Source of the DNA: Pseudomonas sp. ACN8
Lineage (GTDB): Bacteria; Pseudomonadota; Gammaproteobacteria; Pseudomonadales; Pseudomonadaceae
Reading direction: 5' to 3'
DNA length: 64,000 bases
Assembly (NCBI RefSeq): GCF_002303925.1
Contig: NZ_MRCS01000032.1
Span: 1 to 64,000 of the forward strand
Part shown: one piece after another, positions 8,966 through 16,829 of the stretch
How the letters are laid out: each line of letters opens with the position of its first letter
How positions within the stretch are numbered: position 1 is the first letter of the stretch
The notes under the pieces: model-generated
Told to the model about the DNA's origin: nothing
What the model saw: the letters and a program-made list of their open reading frames with translations, nothing else
Database searches by the model: none
Program-made: the position numbers and the translations under genes

Positions 8966-9402
8966 GAACACGCTACTCGGCCGTCTGCCAACATCGGCGC
9001 CAGGCGCTCCAGGTAGTCGCCTTCTGGACCGTGCAACGGGATCTGTAGCCAGTCATCGGCAAAACGCACTTTCCAGTGCATGTTGCCGGCGAAATACCCC
9101 AGTTCCAGCGCCGCAGCGGTGTCGCGAGGGCGCAGCGTGAGGTACTGCTGGTCCTGCATCTGCACGACAATGGCGCGCTCACTGTTGAGCATCAGCACCG
9201 AGCCGTTGCGCAATTGCTGATGGCGCTCCAGGCGAATGGCGCAGTCGGTGCCACGATCGCTGGCCAGGCGCAGGCGATGACGCTGGATGTCGCTGGACGA
9301 GAGGCTCAGGGTTTCGACCTGGCCGTTGTGGCCGAGGTCATGCAGCCGGTCGGCGAGGGCAGGGTCGCTGGCCTGGCCGACGATACGGTCGAGTATCAAC
9401 AT
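8962..9402 (-). CDS. ureE: Urease accessory protein UreE (nickel chaperone)
   Basis: 146 aa. It has the UreE N-terminal fold (MLILDRIVGQASD, RGTDCAIRLERHQQLRNG) and the metal-binding C-terminal domain with GNMHWKVRF, where the His of the M-H pair is the conserved dimer-interface nickel ligand. UreE hands nickel to UreG. The protein ends DGRVACS and lacks the histidine-rich tail seen in Klebsiella UreE, so it should be a carrier rather than a storage form. It follows urtE by 21 nt and overlaps ureF by 4 nt, linking the transporter and enzyme halves of one operon. Confidence 0.92.
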   Translation of the reverse strand: MLILDRIVGQASDPALADRLHDLGHNGQVETLSLSSSDIQRHRLRLASDRGTDCAIRLERHQQLRNGSVLMLNSERAIVVQMQDQQYLTLRPRDTAAALELGYFAGNMHWKVRFADDWLQIPLHGPEGDYLERLAPMLADGRVACS

Positions 9403-9423
9403 GGCGTGGTCTCCTGTGCCGAA

Positions 9424-10113
9424 TCAGATGGTTAGGTAGCGCAGGATGCGCTCGCGATCCACGGTTTCACGAATCTCACTGTGAACGAATTCGCCTTTCT
9501 CGATGATCAGGTAACGGTCCGCCACGGCCATGGCGAACGACAGCACCTGCTCGGAGACGATCAAGGAGAAGCCTCGCTCTTTTTTCAGCAGGTTCAGTGC
9601 GCGGGCGATGTCCTTAATGATCGACGGCTGGATGCCCTCGGTGGGCTCGTCGAGAATCAGTACCTTGGGGTTCGAGACCAGCGCGCGGGCGATGGCGAGC
9701 TGTTGCTGCTGACCACCGGAAAGGTTACCGCCCTTGCGTCGGCTCATCTCGAACAGCACCGGGAAATACTCGTAGATGTAGTCGGGGATCGGCACGGACG
9801 GTGCGCCCTGCATGCCGGTCAGAATGTTCTCTTCGACGCTCAGGTAAGGAAAGATCATTCGGCCCTGGGGGACGAAACCGACACCTGCCGCAACCCGATC
9901 GTAACTCTTGCGCCCGGTCAGCTCTTCGCCCGCCAGTTTGATGCTGCCACTGCGCGCGGGCAGCATGCCCACCAGGCTCTTGAGCAAGGTGGTCTTGCCC
10001 ATACCATTGCGGCCCATGATCGCCAGGGATTCGGCGGGCGCCAGATCCAGGTCCAGGTTGCGCAGCACGTGGCTGTCGCCGTAATACACATTGAGGTCGT
10101 TGACGGTCAGCAT
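9424..10113 (-). CDS. urtE: Urea ABC transporter ATP-binding protein UrtE
   Basis: 229 aa from ATG 10113, 2 nt after urtD. The longer frame upstream is only the shadow of urtD. It is one of the two ATPases of the Urt branched-chain-amino-acid-type transporter. Walker A is GRNGMGKTTLL, the signature is LSGGQQQQLAIARAL, and Walker B is KVLILDEPTEGIQPS. The QQQQ signature and the ending RYLTI are typical of UrtE. The gene is between urtD and ureE. Confidence 0.95.
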   Translation of the reverse strand: MLTVNDLNVYYGDSHVLRNLDLDLAPAESLAIMGRNGMGKTTLLKSLVGMLPARSGSIKLAGEELTGRKSYDRVAAGVGFVPQGRMIFPYLSVEENILTGMQGAPSVPIPDYIYEYFPVLFEMSRRKGGNLSGGQQQQLAIARALVSNPKVLILDEPTEGIQPSIIKDIARALNLLKKERGFSLIVSEQVLSFAMAVADRYLIIEKGEFVHSEIRETVDRERILRYLTI

Positions 10114-10115
10114 AC

Positions 10116-10853
10116 TCAGTGCCCCAGGTAGACGTCGATGACGCGAGGATCGTTTTGCACCTGATCCATCGAGCCGTAGGCCAGGGTCTTGCCCTGGTGC
10201 AGAACGGTGACTTTGTCGGCCACCGATTTCACGAATTCCATGTCGTGCTCGATGATGACCATGGCACGGCCCTTGGCGATCTGTTTGAGCAAGCCTGCGG
10301 TTTTTTCCCTCTCGCCTGCGCTCATGCCCGCCACCGGTTCGTCGAGCAACAGCAGTTCGGGGCGTTGCATCAGCAGCATGCCGATCTCCAACCATTGTTT
10401 CTGGCCGTGGGACAGGAGCCCGGCCTTGCGGCCCAATTGGTCGTGCAGAAAGATCATCTCGGCGGTGCGTTCGATTTCCGCTTGCAGGGCTTTGTCCTTG
10501 CGGGCGAACAGGCAGTTGAAAATGCCACGTTTGTCCGGCGAGGAGATGTCCAGGTTCTCCCGCACCGTAAGGTCTTCGTACACCGAGGGGTTCTGAAATT
10601 TGCGACCGACTCCGGCGCGAGTGATCTGGTACTCGATCATGTTCGCCAGTTGCAGGTCCTTGAAACGAATGCTCCCGGCGCTGGGGCGGGTCTTGCCGCA
10701 GATCATGTCGAGCAGCGTGGTTTTACCGGCACCGTTGGGGCCGATCACCACGTGTACCTGATTCTCCTCGACGTAGAAGTTGAGACTGTCCACGGCCTTG
10801 AAACCGTCGAAGGACACAGTTAGGTTTTCGACACTCAATAACACCGCACTCAT
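10116..10853 (-). CDS. urtD: Urea ABC transporter ATP-binding protein UrtD
   Basis: 245 aa. Walker A is GPNGAGKTTLLDMI, the signature is LSHGQKQWLEIGMLL, which is characteristic of UrtD, and Walker B is PELLLLDEPVAGMS. It powers urea (or short-chain amide) import together with UrtE. Its start overlaps the urtC stop by 4 nt (ATGA). Confidence 0.95.
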   Translation of the reverse strand: MSAVLLSVENLTVSFDGFKAVDSLNFYVEENQVHVVIGPNGAGKTTLLDMICGKTRPSAGSIRFKDLQLANMIEYQITRAGVGRKFQNPSVYEDLTVRENLDISSPDKRGIFNCLFARKDKALQAEIERTAEMIFLHDQLGRKAGLLSHGQKQWLEIGMLLMQRPELLLLDEPVAGMSAGEREKTAGLLKQIAKGRAMVIIEHDMEFVKSVADKVTVLHQGKTLAYGSMDQVQNDPRVIDVYLGH

Positions 10854-11992
10854 GACCGCACCTCCTTTTGGCTCAGGCGCTGTAGCAGCCCGGCCAGCCC
10901 CGATGGCAGGAACAGCACAACGCCCATGAACAGGAAACCAATGAAGTACTGCCAGAAATTGACGAAGTTCTCGGACAGATAGGTTTTCGCGACACCGATT
11001 AGCAGCGTGCCGTAGACCGCGCCGACCAGGGACAAGCGGCCGCCCAACGCGGCGTAGATGACGATTTCTGTCGAAGGGATGATCCCTACCAGCGAGGGTG
11101 ACGCCAGGCCTACTTGCAAGGTGAACATCACCCCGCCCAACGCGGAAATCAATGCCGCCACGGCAAAAATGAAGGCCTTGAACAGTGCAGTGTTGTAGCC
11201 GGAAAAACGTACCCGGTCTTCCCGGTCGCGAATGGCGACCACGACTTTGCCCAGGCGGCTACGCAGAATGAACCCGCAGACTGCCACGCAGCCGAGTAAC
11301 AGGAGGGTGGTGATCAGGTACAGAATCCAGGGCGTTTGCGGGCTTTGCAGGCTCAGGCCGAATGCGGTCTTGAAGTCGGTCAGACCGTTGACGCCGCCGG
11401 TGTAGCCTTGCTGGCCGATGATCATGATTGACATGATCGCCGCCAGGGACAGTGTGATGATCGAGAAGTAAACCCCACCCACACGCTTTTTGAAGTAGGC
11501 GTAGCTGAACGCGAATGCCAGTAGGGTCGGGATGATCAGGACCGCGCCAATGGTGAAGGTCGCTGACTCGAACGGCTTCCACCACCAGGGCAATGCGTCG
11601 ACGCTGTTCCAGATCATGAAATCGGGCAGGGCCGAGCCGTAGAAGGCAGCCAGGGCGCTGGCGGCTTCATCGGTGGCGGTGGCTTCCAGCTTCAGGTACA
11701 TGGCCATCATGTAACTGCCCAGGCCGAAGAAGATGCCTTGTCCCAGGCTAAGAATCCCGCCGTAGCCCCAGATCAGCACCATGCCCAAGGCGCAGAACGC
11801 CAAGCTCAGGTATTTGCCGGCCAGTCCGAGGCGAAAGTCGCCCAAGCTCAAAGGCAGGATGATCAGCAACAGGATCGACAACCAGATCAGGCCATGTCGC
11901 TCGACCAGAGGCAACCAGCCTGAGCAGAGCCAGCGTGGACCACCGGAGGGTGCCTGTGGCCGGATAAGCGGCTTTTCAGTCATGTCATTCAT
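10850..11992 (-). CDS. urtC: Urea ABC transporter permease UrtC
   Basis: 380 aa, an inner-membrane permease of the LivM type. Hydrophobic segments follow one another from about residue 30 (LIWLSILLLIILPLSLG) to the C-terminus, and GYGGILSLGQGIFFGLGSYM is the conserved permease motif. The start is 1 nt after the urtB stop. It would form the channel with UrtB. Confidence 0.94.
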   Translation of the reverse strand: MNDMTEKPLIRPQAPSGGPRWLCSGWLPLVERHGLIWLSILLLIILPLSLGDFRLGLAGKYLSLAFCALGMVLIWGYGGILSLGQGIFFGLGSYMMAMYLKLEATATDEAASALAAFYGSALPDFMIWNSVDALPWWWKPFESATFTIGAVLIIPTLLAFAFSYAYFKKRVGGVYFSIITLSLAAIMSIMIIGQQGYTGGVNGLTDFKTAFGLSLQSPQTPWILYLITTLLLLGCVAVCGFILRSRLGKVVVAIRDREDRVRFSGYNTALFKAFIFAVAALISALGGVMFTLQVGLASPSLVGIIPSTEIVIYAALGGRLSLVGAVYGTLLIGVAKTYLSENFVNFWQYFIGFLFMGVVLFLPSGLAGLLQRLSQKEVRS

Positions 11993-11993
11993 C

Positions 11994-12896
11994 TCAGCGT
12001 CTCACTTTCGCGGCAAACAGGCCGTTGGGGCGGAAGAACAGCAACACAATCACCACCATCAGGGTGATCGCCTTGGCCATGGAACCGGTGGTCAGATACT
12101 CTAGGGATATCTGCGTCTGGCCGATGGCAAACGCAGAAAGAAAGGTTCCGAGCAGGCTTTCGACGCCGCCGAACACGACGACGATGAAGGTGTCTACTAG
12201 GTACTGCTGGCCGCTTACCGGACCTGTCGAGGCGAGCATTGTGAACGAGCTTCCGGCGATCCCCGCCAGGCCGCAGCCCAGGGCGAAAGTTACGGCGTCG
12301 ACGCGGGCGGTGTTGATCCCCGCAGCACCCGCCATTGCGCGGTTCTGGGTCACGGCGCGGATGCGCAGCCCCCAGCGGCTGCGGTACAGGAACAGAAATA
12401 CGGCGCCGGCAATGACGAACGTCAGGCCAATGATGAAAATCCGGTTGAGGGGCAATTCCAGTCCCTCGCTGATCTTCCAGGCGCCTTGCAGCCACTCCAC
12501 GGTCGGCACGCTGACCTCCTTGGGACCGAACACCTGGCGAAACACTTGCTGTAGCACTAGCGACAGACCCCAAGTGGCCAGCAACGTGTCCAGCGGGCGG
12601 TTGTACATGAAGCGGATGAAGCAGCGTTCGAGGAGGAAGCCGAAGGCAAACGTCACCACGAAGGCGACACCGATGCCGATGATGAAATACCAGTTCATCA
12701 ACTCGGGGAAGTAGCGCTGGAACACCAGAGATGTGACGTAGGTCATGTAAGACCCCATCGCCATCAGCTCGCCGTGCGCCATGTTGATTACGCCCATCAG
12801 CCCGAAGGCGATCGTCAGCCCCAGCGCCATCAGCACCAGCACCGAGAACAGCGAGAACCCGCTGAACACCTGCATTATCAGAATATCGAGAGTCAT
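11994..12896 (-). CDS. urtB: Urea ABC transporter permease UrtB
   Basis: 300 aa, a LivH-type permease with about eight membrane segments and the motifs GLMGVINMAHGELMAMGSYM and GGVESLLGTFL. Many UrtB proteins carry a long periplasmic N-terminal extension making them about 500 aa; this one has only the membrane core. It starts 91 nt downstream of urtA, the widest gap in the transporter block. Confidence 0.93.
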   Translation of the reverse strand: MTLDILIMQVFSGFSLFSVLVLMALGLTIAFGLMGVINMAHGELMAMGSYMTYVTSLVFQRYFPELMNWYFIIGIGVAFVVTFAFGFLLERCFIRFMYNRPLDTLLATWGLSLVLQQVFRQVFGPKEVSVPTVEWLQGAWKISEGLELPLNRIFIIGLTFVIAGAVFLFLYRSRWGLRIRAVTQNRAMAGAAGINTARVDAVTFALGCGLAGIAGSSFTMLASTGPVSGQQYLVDTFIVVVFGGVESLLGTFLSAFAIGQTQISLEYLTTGSMAKAITLMVVIVLLFFRPNGLFAAKVRR

Positions 12897-12987
12897 TACG
12901 TCGCTACCTGTCGCTGCACATTGGAGGACCCGTTTTCAGGAACTCTGGGTGGCCTCAGGCGCGAGACGAGTCGCGCCCGGCCATGCT

Positions 12988-14169
12988 TCACAGTTTCGGG
13001 AATGGATTGGGTTCGATCGGCGCGGATTCGTAGATCACGTCGACTTGGCCTTGGGCATTGATGGTGCCGATGCGCGCACGCTTCCACAGGTGGTGGTTGT
13101 CCTTGTGCACCTTGATCTCGCCTTCAGGAGCATCGAGGATCAGTTCAGAAGAAGCAGCGATCACGGCCGGGACATCGAAGCTGCCGGCTTTCTCGACCGC
13201 TTTCTTCCACAGGTAGACCGCGGTGTAGGCCGCAGCCATCGGATCACCCACCACGCGCTTCTCGCCATATCGGGCCTTGAACGCGGCGACGAATTTCTCG
13301 TTGACCGGGTTTTTCAGGCTCTGGAAGTAGCTCATGCAGGCCAGAAAGCCGGTGAGGTTTTCGGCGCCGATACCGGTGATTTCTTCCTCGGTGACGGCCA
13401 GTGCCATCAGCGTCTGGTTGCTACTGTCGATGCCCGCCGCCTTGAGCTGTTTGTAGAACGCCACGTTGGAGCCGCCGACGATGGTCGACAGCACGATATC
13501 GGGCTTGGCGGCCTTGATCTTGTTGATCACCGAGGAGAATTCGATGTTGCTTAGGGGCAAGTAGTCTTCGCCGACGATAGACCCGCCTTGCTTGGTCACC
13601 GACGCGCGGGCGAGCTTGTTGGTGGTGCGCGGCCAGATGTAGTCGGAACCGACCAGATAGACGCTTTTGCCCTTATTCGCCATCAACCAGTTGACAGCGG
13701 CTAGTGTCTGTTGCGAGGCTTCGGCGCCGGTGTAGATGATGGCCGGGGATTTCTCCAGACCCTCGTAGAACGTCGGGTAGTACAGCAGTCCCTTGTCACG
13801 CTCGAACACCGGCAGCACGGCTTTGCGCGAGGCTGAAGTGTAGGCACCGAAGGTGGCCACCACATGATCGTTTTCCAGCAGCTTGCGGGCCTTTTCGGCG
13901 AAGGTCGGCCAGTCGCTGGCGCCGTCTTCGACGATCGGTTCGATGGTCTTGCCCAGCACGCCACCGCTGGCGTTGATTTCGTCGATGGCAAGTTTTTCCG
14001 CGTCCACCACCGAGGCCTCACTCATGGCCATAGTGCCGGTGAGCGAATGGATGATTCCCACTTTGATGGTCTCTGCCGCCTGCACCTGGCTGGCCAGGGA
14101 AAACGGCAACAGGCTGAAGGCCCCCAGCAACAGGGCATGTTTAATCAAACGGCGCTTGGCGTTGTGCAT
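12988..14169 (-). CDS. urtA: Urea/short-chain-amide ABC transporter substrate-binding protein UrtA
   Basis: 393 aa. The first 31 residues are a signal peptide (KRRLIKHALLLGAFSLLPF, cleavage probably after AQA-like QVQA). The mature part is a type I periplasmic binding fold of the UrtA/AmiC/FmdD group: KVGIIHSLTGTMAMSE, DEINASGGVLG, TFGAYTSASRKAVLP, NPDIVLSTI-like KPDIVLSTIVGGSNV. A GGGGAG-type ribosome binding site precedes ATG 14169. The related FmdDEF importer takes up short-chain amides and urea, so with the amidase next door amides are possible ligands as well as urea. First gene of the 11-gene minus-strand operon, behind an attenuator. Confidence 0.93.
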   Translation of the reverse strand: MHNAKRRLIKHALLLGAFSLLPFSLASQVQAAETIKVGIIHSLTGTMAMSEASVVDAEKLAIDEINASGGVLGKTIEPIVEDGASDWPTFAEKARKLLENDHVVATFGAYTSASRKAVLPVFERDKGLLYYPTFYEGLEKSPAIIYTGAEASQQTLAAVNWLMANKGKSVYLVGSDYIWPRTTNKLARASVTKQGGSIVGEDYLPLSNIEFSSVINKIKAAKPDIVLSTIVGGSNVAFYKQLKAAGIDSSNQTLMALAVTEEEITGIGAENLTGFLACMSYFQSLKNPVNEKFVAAFKARYGEKRVVGDPMAAAYTAVYLWKKAVEKAGSFDVPAVIAASSELILDAPEGEIKVHKDNHHLWKRARIGTINAQGQVDVIYESAPIEPNPFPKL

Positions 14170-14187
14170 CTCATTTCTCCCCAGGAA

Positions 14188-14237
14188 TAAAAAAAGCCCG
14201 ACGTCCCGGTTAAACGAATAATCGGGAGGTCAGGCTT
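14188..14237 (-). terminator. Intrinsic terminator in the urtA leader (attenuator)
   Basis: Read on the minus strand, AAGCCTGACCTCCCG pairs with CGGGACGTCGGGCTT (one G-U, one mismatch) around an 11-12 nt loop and is followed at once by seven T residues. It lies only about 19 nt before the urtA ATG, upstream of the gene, so it must be bypassed for expression. That placement fits the ANTAR antiterminator encoded divergently at 15992. Confidence 0.8.
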
Positions 14238-14249
14238 CTTGTGCCGAAT

Positions 14250-14307
14250 CTGGCGGGACAACTGTGTCCGATCCAGTCGTACGCCAGGTGTCTCCCTACT
14301 TGCCTGG
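14250..14307 (-). promoter_or_regulatory. Candidate ANTAR-responsive dual hairpin in the urtA leader
   Basis: On the minus strand the proximal hairpin (14276-14250) is CUGG-AUC-GGAC-[ACAGUU]-GUCC-CG-CCAG: a six-base loop with A at position 1 and G at position 4, the ANTAR-target signature. The distal hairpin (14307-14284) is CCAGG-CAA-GU-[AGGGAG]-AC-A-CCUGG, also a hexaloop with A1 and G4, although its inner stem is only two pairs. Seven bases separate them, and the terminator follows 12 nt later. Binding of the AmiR-like protein here would be expected to favour read-through into urtA. Confidence 0.6.
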
Positions 14308-14846
14308 TGGGCGTAGGGCAGACAGCTGGCGCGATGTCTCGGGAGAGTATTAGCAAGGGTGATGCCAATTGCCAATGAGGGCTAAATCAGGTGCCATCTG
14401 GATCATCGGCCGTCATTTCCTGCATTAATTGAACGCTCGACAGGCCTTGCGCTGTTTTGGCGCAAGGAGACGGGTTGCGCACCAAAAGCGTGAAGATTTA
14501 ACGCGATCTATGCGCGCAGTATTGTCATGCTGGTGGCCAGCGCGTCCCATGCCAGGCCCGATGTTCAGGTCGCTGTAAGGGGATTGGCCCGCAATCTGCA
14601 TGACGCCAGGACACTACCCTCGCAGGGGCCCTTGTCACACGCCCGTTCCCGGCAGGTGTGGAAGGTCCCTCGCATGACCGGACCCGACAGCGCAGTCGCG
14701 CCGGTTTCAGGCACAAGCCGCCTGAGAGCAGCCATTGAATGCACGGCTACCGCTCACCGAATCATTTGCACAATGACTCTTTGCAGATGTCCCTGCCCCT
14801 GACGGATGCCGGGCGTCTTACCTCACGTTGAACAAGGTTGATAGGC
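14308..14846. promoter_or_regulatory. Divergent promoter region between urtA leader and amiC-like gene
   Basis: About 540 bp with no supported gene. It must contain the start of the long urtA leader transcript and the promoter of the amiC-like gene. Another pairing, GUCUgCCCUAC with GUAGGGAGAC on the minus strand (about 14291-14324), competes with the distal ANTAR hairpin and may be part of a switch. No confident -35/-10 pair or NtrC/sigma54 site was found by eye. Confidence 0.45.
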
Positions 14847-15995
14847 ATGGTTGACCAGGCGATCCGCATAGGCGGTCTGTTTTCCGACACTGGCGTCACG
14901 GCAGCTGCCGAGGGGTCGACAATGCGCGGTGCGCAATTCGCCATCGAGCAGATCAACGCGGCCGGTGGAGTAGGGGGGCGGCCTCTGGAACTGATCACCC
15001 GTAACCCCGATTCGACGCACGCATTGTATGCCATGCATGTCGAGTCGCTGATCCGCGAGGAAAACCTGCGGTTTTTCTTCGGTTGCTACACCTCTGCCGC
15101 GCGCAAGGCCGCATTGCCGATCGTGGAGCGTTACGACGCGTTGTTGATGTACCCGGTGTATTACGAAGGTTTCGAGTACTCGCGCAATATCATTTATACC
15201 GGCGCGACACCCAATCACAACGCCGTGCCGCTGGGCAATTTCATGCTCGACAACTTCGGCAAACGGGTCTTGATGATTGGCTCCGAGTACGTCTATCCCT
15301 ACGAAACCAACCGGCTGATGAGCGACTTGTTGTACGAGCGGGGTGGCACCAAGCTGGGCGAATATTACCTGCCGCTCAAGAACGCCCGACCCGAGGATTT
15401 TGCCAAACTGATGGTAAAGGCCAGGGAACTCAAACCGTCTTTCATCTTCTCCACCGTCGTCGGTGAAACCATGGCGCACTTGTATCAGGCCTATGCCGAT
15501 GCTGGTTTCGATCCGGCCGTGATGCCGATCGCCAGCCTGACCACCAGCGAGACCGACATCAAGCAGATGGGGGTTCATCTGGGGGCAGGTCACATTTCGG
15601 CGGCGACCTATTTTCAGTCGGTCGACACCGCGTTCAACCGCCAATGCATCGCGCAATATCGCGAGCTGTTTGGCCAGGACCAGGTCACTGATCGATGCTG
15701 GGAGGCCGCCTATTTTCAGGTCCACCTGCTGGCCAAGGCGATTCTCAGCGCAGGCAGCACCGAAGTCGATGATGTGCTGCAGGCCATGCGCGGCCTGGAA
15801 TTCGAGGCGCCTCAGGGGCGGGTTCGCGTCGATGCGCACAACCATCACACCTACCTTTTTTCGCGAATCGGGCGGGCCAACGCCGAGGGCCAATTCGACA
15901 TACTTTATGAAAGCCAGAACGCCCTCAAACCCGATCCATATGCCATTGCGTCGCGCTTGAACGACTGGTCGAGCGGCACTGGGAGGCCGTTATGA
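14847..15995 (+). CDS. AmiC-like amide/urea-sensing negative regulator
   Basis: 382 aa from ATG 14847 (AAGG 9 nt upstream), close to the 385 aa of Pseudomonas aeruginosa AmiC. No signal peptide, so it is cytoplasmic, unlike the related UrtA. It has the periplasmic-binding-protein fold (IRIGGLFSDTGVTAAAEGS, FFFGCYTSAARKAALP, MIGSEYVYPYETNRLMS, AATYFQSVDTAFN). In the ami operon AmiC holds AmiR inactive until it binds a short amide. It overlaps the amiR-like gene by 4 nt (ATGA), as expected for a sensor and its target made in fixed ratio. Ligand may be urea or an amide. Confidence 0.85.
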   Translation: MVDQAIRIGGLFSDTGVTAAAEGSTMRGAQFAIEQINAAGGVGGRPLELITRNPDSTHALYAMHVESLIREENLRFFFGCYTSAARKAALPIVERYDALLMYPVYYEGFEYSRNIIYTGATPNHNAVPLGNFMLDNFGKRVLMIGSEYVYPYETNRLMSDLLYERGGTKLGEYYLPLKNARPEDFAKLMVKARELKPSFIFSTVVGETMAHLYQAYADAGFDPAVMPIASLTTSETDIKQMGVHLGAGHISAATYFQSVDTAFNRQCIAQYRELFGQDQVTDRCWEAAYFQVHLLAKAILSAGSTEVDDVLQAMRGLEFEAPQGRVRVDAHNHHTYLFSRIGRANAEGQFDILYESQNALKPDPYAIASRLNDWSSGTGRPL

Positions 15996-16624
15996 CCCTG
16001 CGCGCGGCAAAAAAGCGGCAACGCAATGACAGCAGCGGGGGGATCAAGCACCTGCGCGACATCAGCGTGCTGGTGGTGCACCCGGATGATGACGATGGCC
16101 GCAATCTGATCGAGCAGCTGCAGCGCATCGGCTGTCAGGTGCGTGTGCAGTGGCCGATTCCCGAGCGACTCAACACCGAGGTGGACATGATCGTGCTCGC
16201 GGTTTCTCCGGAAAGCCTGTCGACCAACACGCCCTGGCTGCTGCACGCCAGCACGCCGCCGATCATTCCGGTGATCGCCTACGAAAACCCGATCATTGTC
16301 GAGGCGTTAGTGCAGCTCAATGCCTGCTCGGTGATTCCGTCGCCGGTTCGGTCGTTTGGCCTGCTCACGGCATTGGCGCTGACCTTGAGTCAATCGCGCA
16401 AGGCGCGTGAGCGTGAGAAGCACGTCAAGCGACTGGAAGGCCGGATGGCGGTGATGCGCACCGTGCAGCAGGCCAAAATCATCCTGATCGAGACCAAGGG
16501 TATGTCGGAAATCGACGCCTATAACGCCTTGCGTGATCAGGCCATGGCCAAGCGCGAACCGGTGGAAAAGATCGCCGAAGCGCTGGTCAAGGCCCACGAA
16601 TTGTTTCAACAAGCCTGTTCCTGA
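15992..16624 (+). CDS. AmiR-like ANTAR-domain transcription antiterminator
   Basis: 210 aa. Residues about 20-135 form a receiver-like domain (DISVLVVHPDDDDGRNLIEQL), then a coiled-coil segment (SRKAREREKHVKRLEGRM), then an ANTAR RNA-binding domain at about 140-200 (VQQAKIILIETKGMSEIDAY, LRDQAMAKREPVEKIAEAL). This is the AmiR layout: an RNA-binding antiterminator kept silent by AmiC. Targets in this window are probably the urtA leader and the amidase leader, which both carry ANTAR-type hairpins. Confidence 0.87.
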   Translation: MTLRAAKKRQRNDSSGGIKHLRDISVLVVHPDDDDGRNLIEQLQRIGCQVRVQWPIPERLNTEVDMIVLAVSPESLSTNTPWLLHASTPPIIPVIAYENPIIVEALVQLNACSVIPSPVRSFGLLTALALTLSQSRKAREREKHVKRLEGRMAVMRTVQQAKIILIETKGMSEIDAYNALRDQAMAKREPVEKIAEALVKAHELFQQACS

Positions 16625-16711
16625 GTGTCGGCCCCCCAGGGGCCTGACCCTCTTCTGCGCGGAGGATTGCCATACGCCCTTGATCGGCAGGTATGGATCA
16701 CCGCGTGGCGA

Positions 16712-16737
16712 CCGGCCTGGACAACGGAGTCCTCCGG
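16712..16737 (+). promoter_or_regulatory. ANTAR-type hairpin in the amidase leader, same design as in urtA leader
   Basis: CCGG-CCU-GGAC-[AACGGA]-GUCC-U-CCGG. The inner GGAC/GUCC stem is identical to the urtA-leader hairpin, the hexaloop again has A1 and G4, and an outer 4-bp stem is set off by a small internal loop in both. It lies 93 nt before the amidase start. Confidence 0.55.
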
Positions 16738-16739
16738 AG

Positions 16740-16801
16740 CGAACCGCAACCTGCGCATCCGCGCAGTGGGTTCGAGTCAATGACTGCCTTATCACGGGCA
16801 G
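16740..16801 (+). terminator. Possible attenuator hairpins before the amidase
   Basis: CGAACC...CTGCGC-ATCC-GCGCAG...GGTTCG (16740-16774) is a strong two-part hairpin. CTGCC-TTATCAC-GGGCAG (16784-16801) follows and is trailed by CCTTT. The T tract is short, so termination is less certain than in the urtA leader. Confidence 0.4.
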
Positions 16802-16829
16802 CCTTTAACCGATATCTGGAGAACACCCC

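Noticed and set aside
14160..14400. Guanidine-I (ykkC) or other metabolite riboswitch before urtA
   Set aside because: Guanidine riboswitches occur near urea-type transporters, but the conserved ykkC core sequences are absent. The hexaloop hairpins and the linked ANTAR protein explain the leader better.
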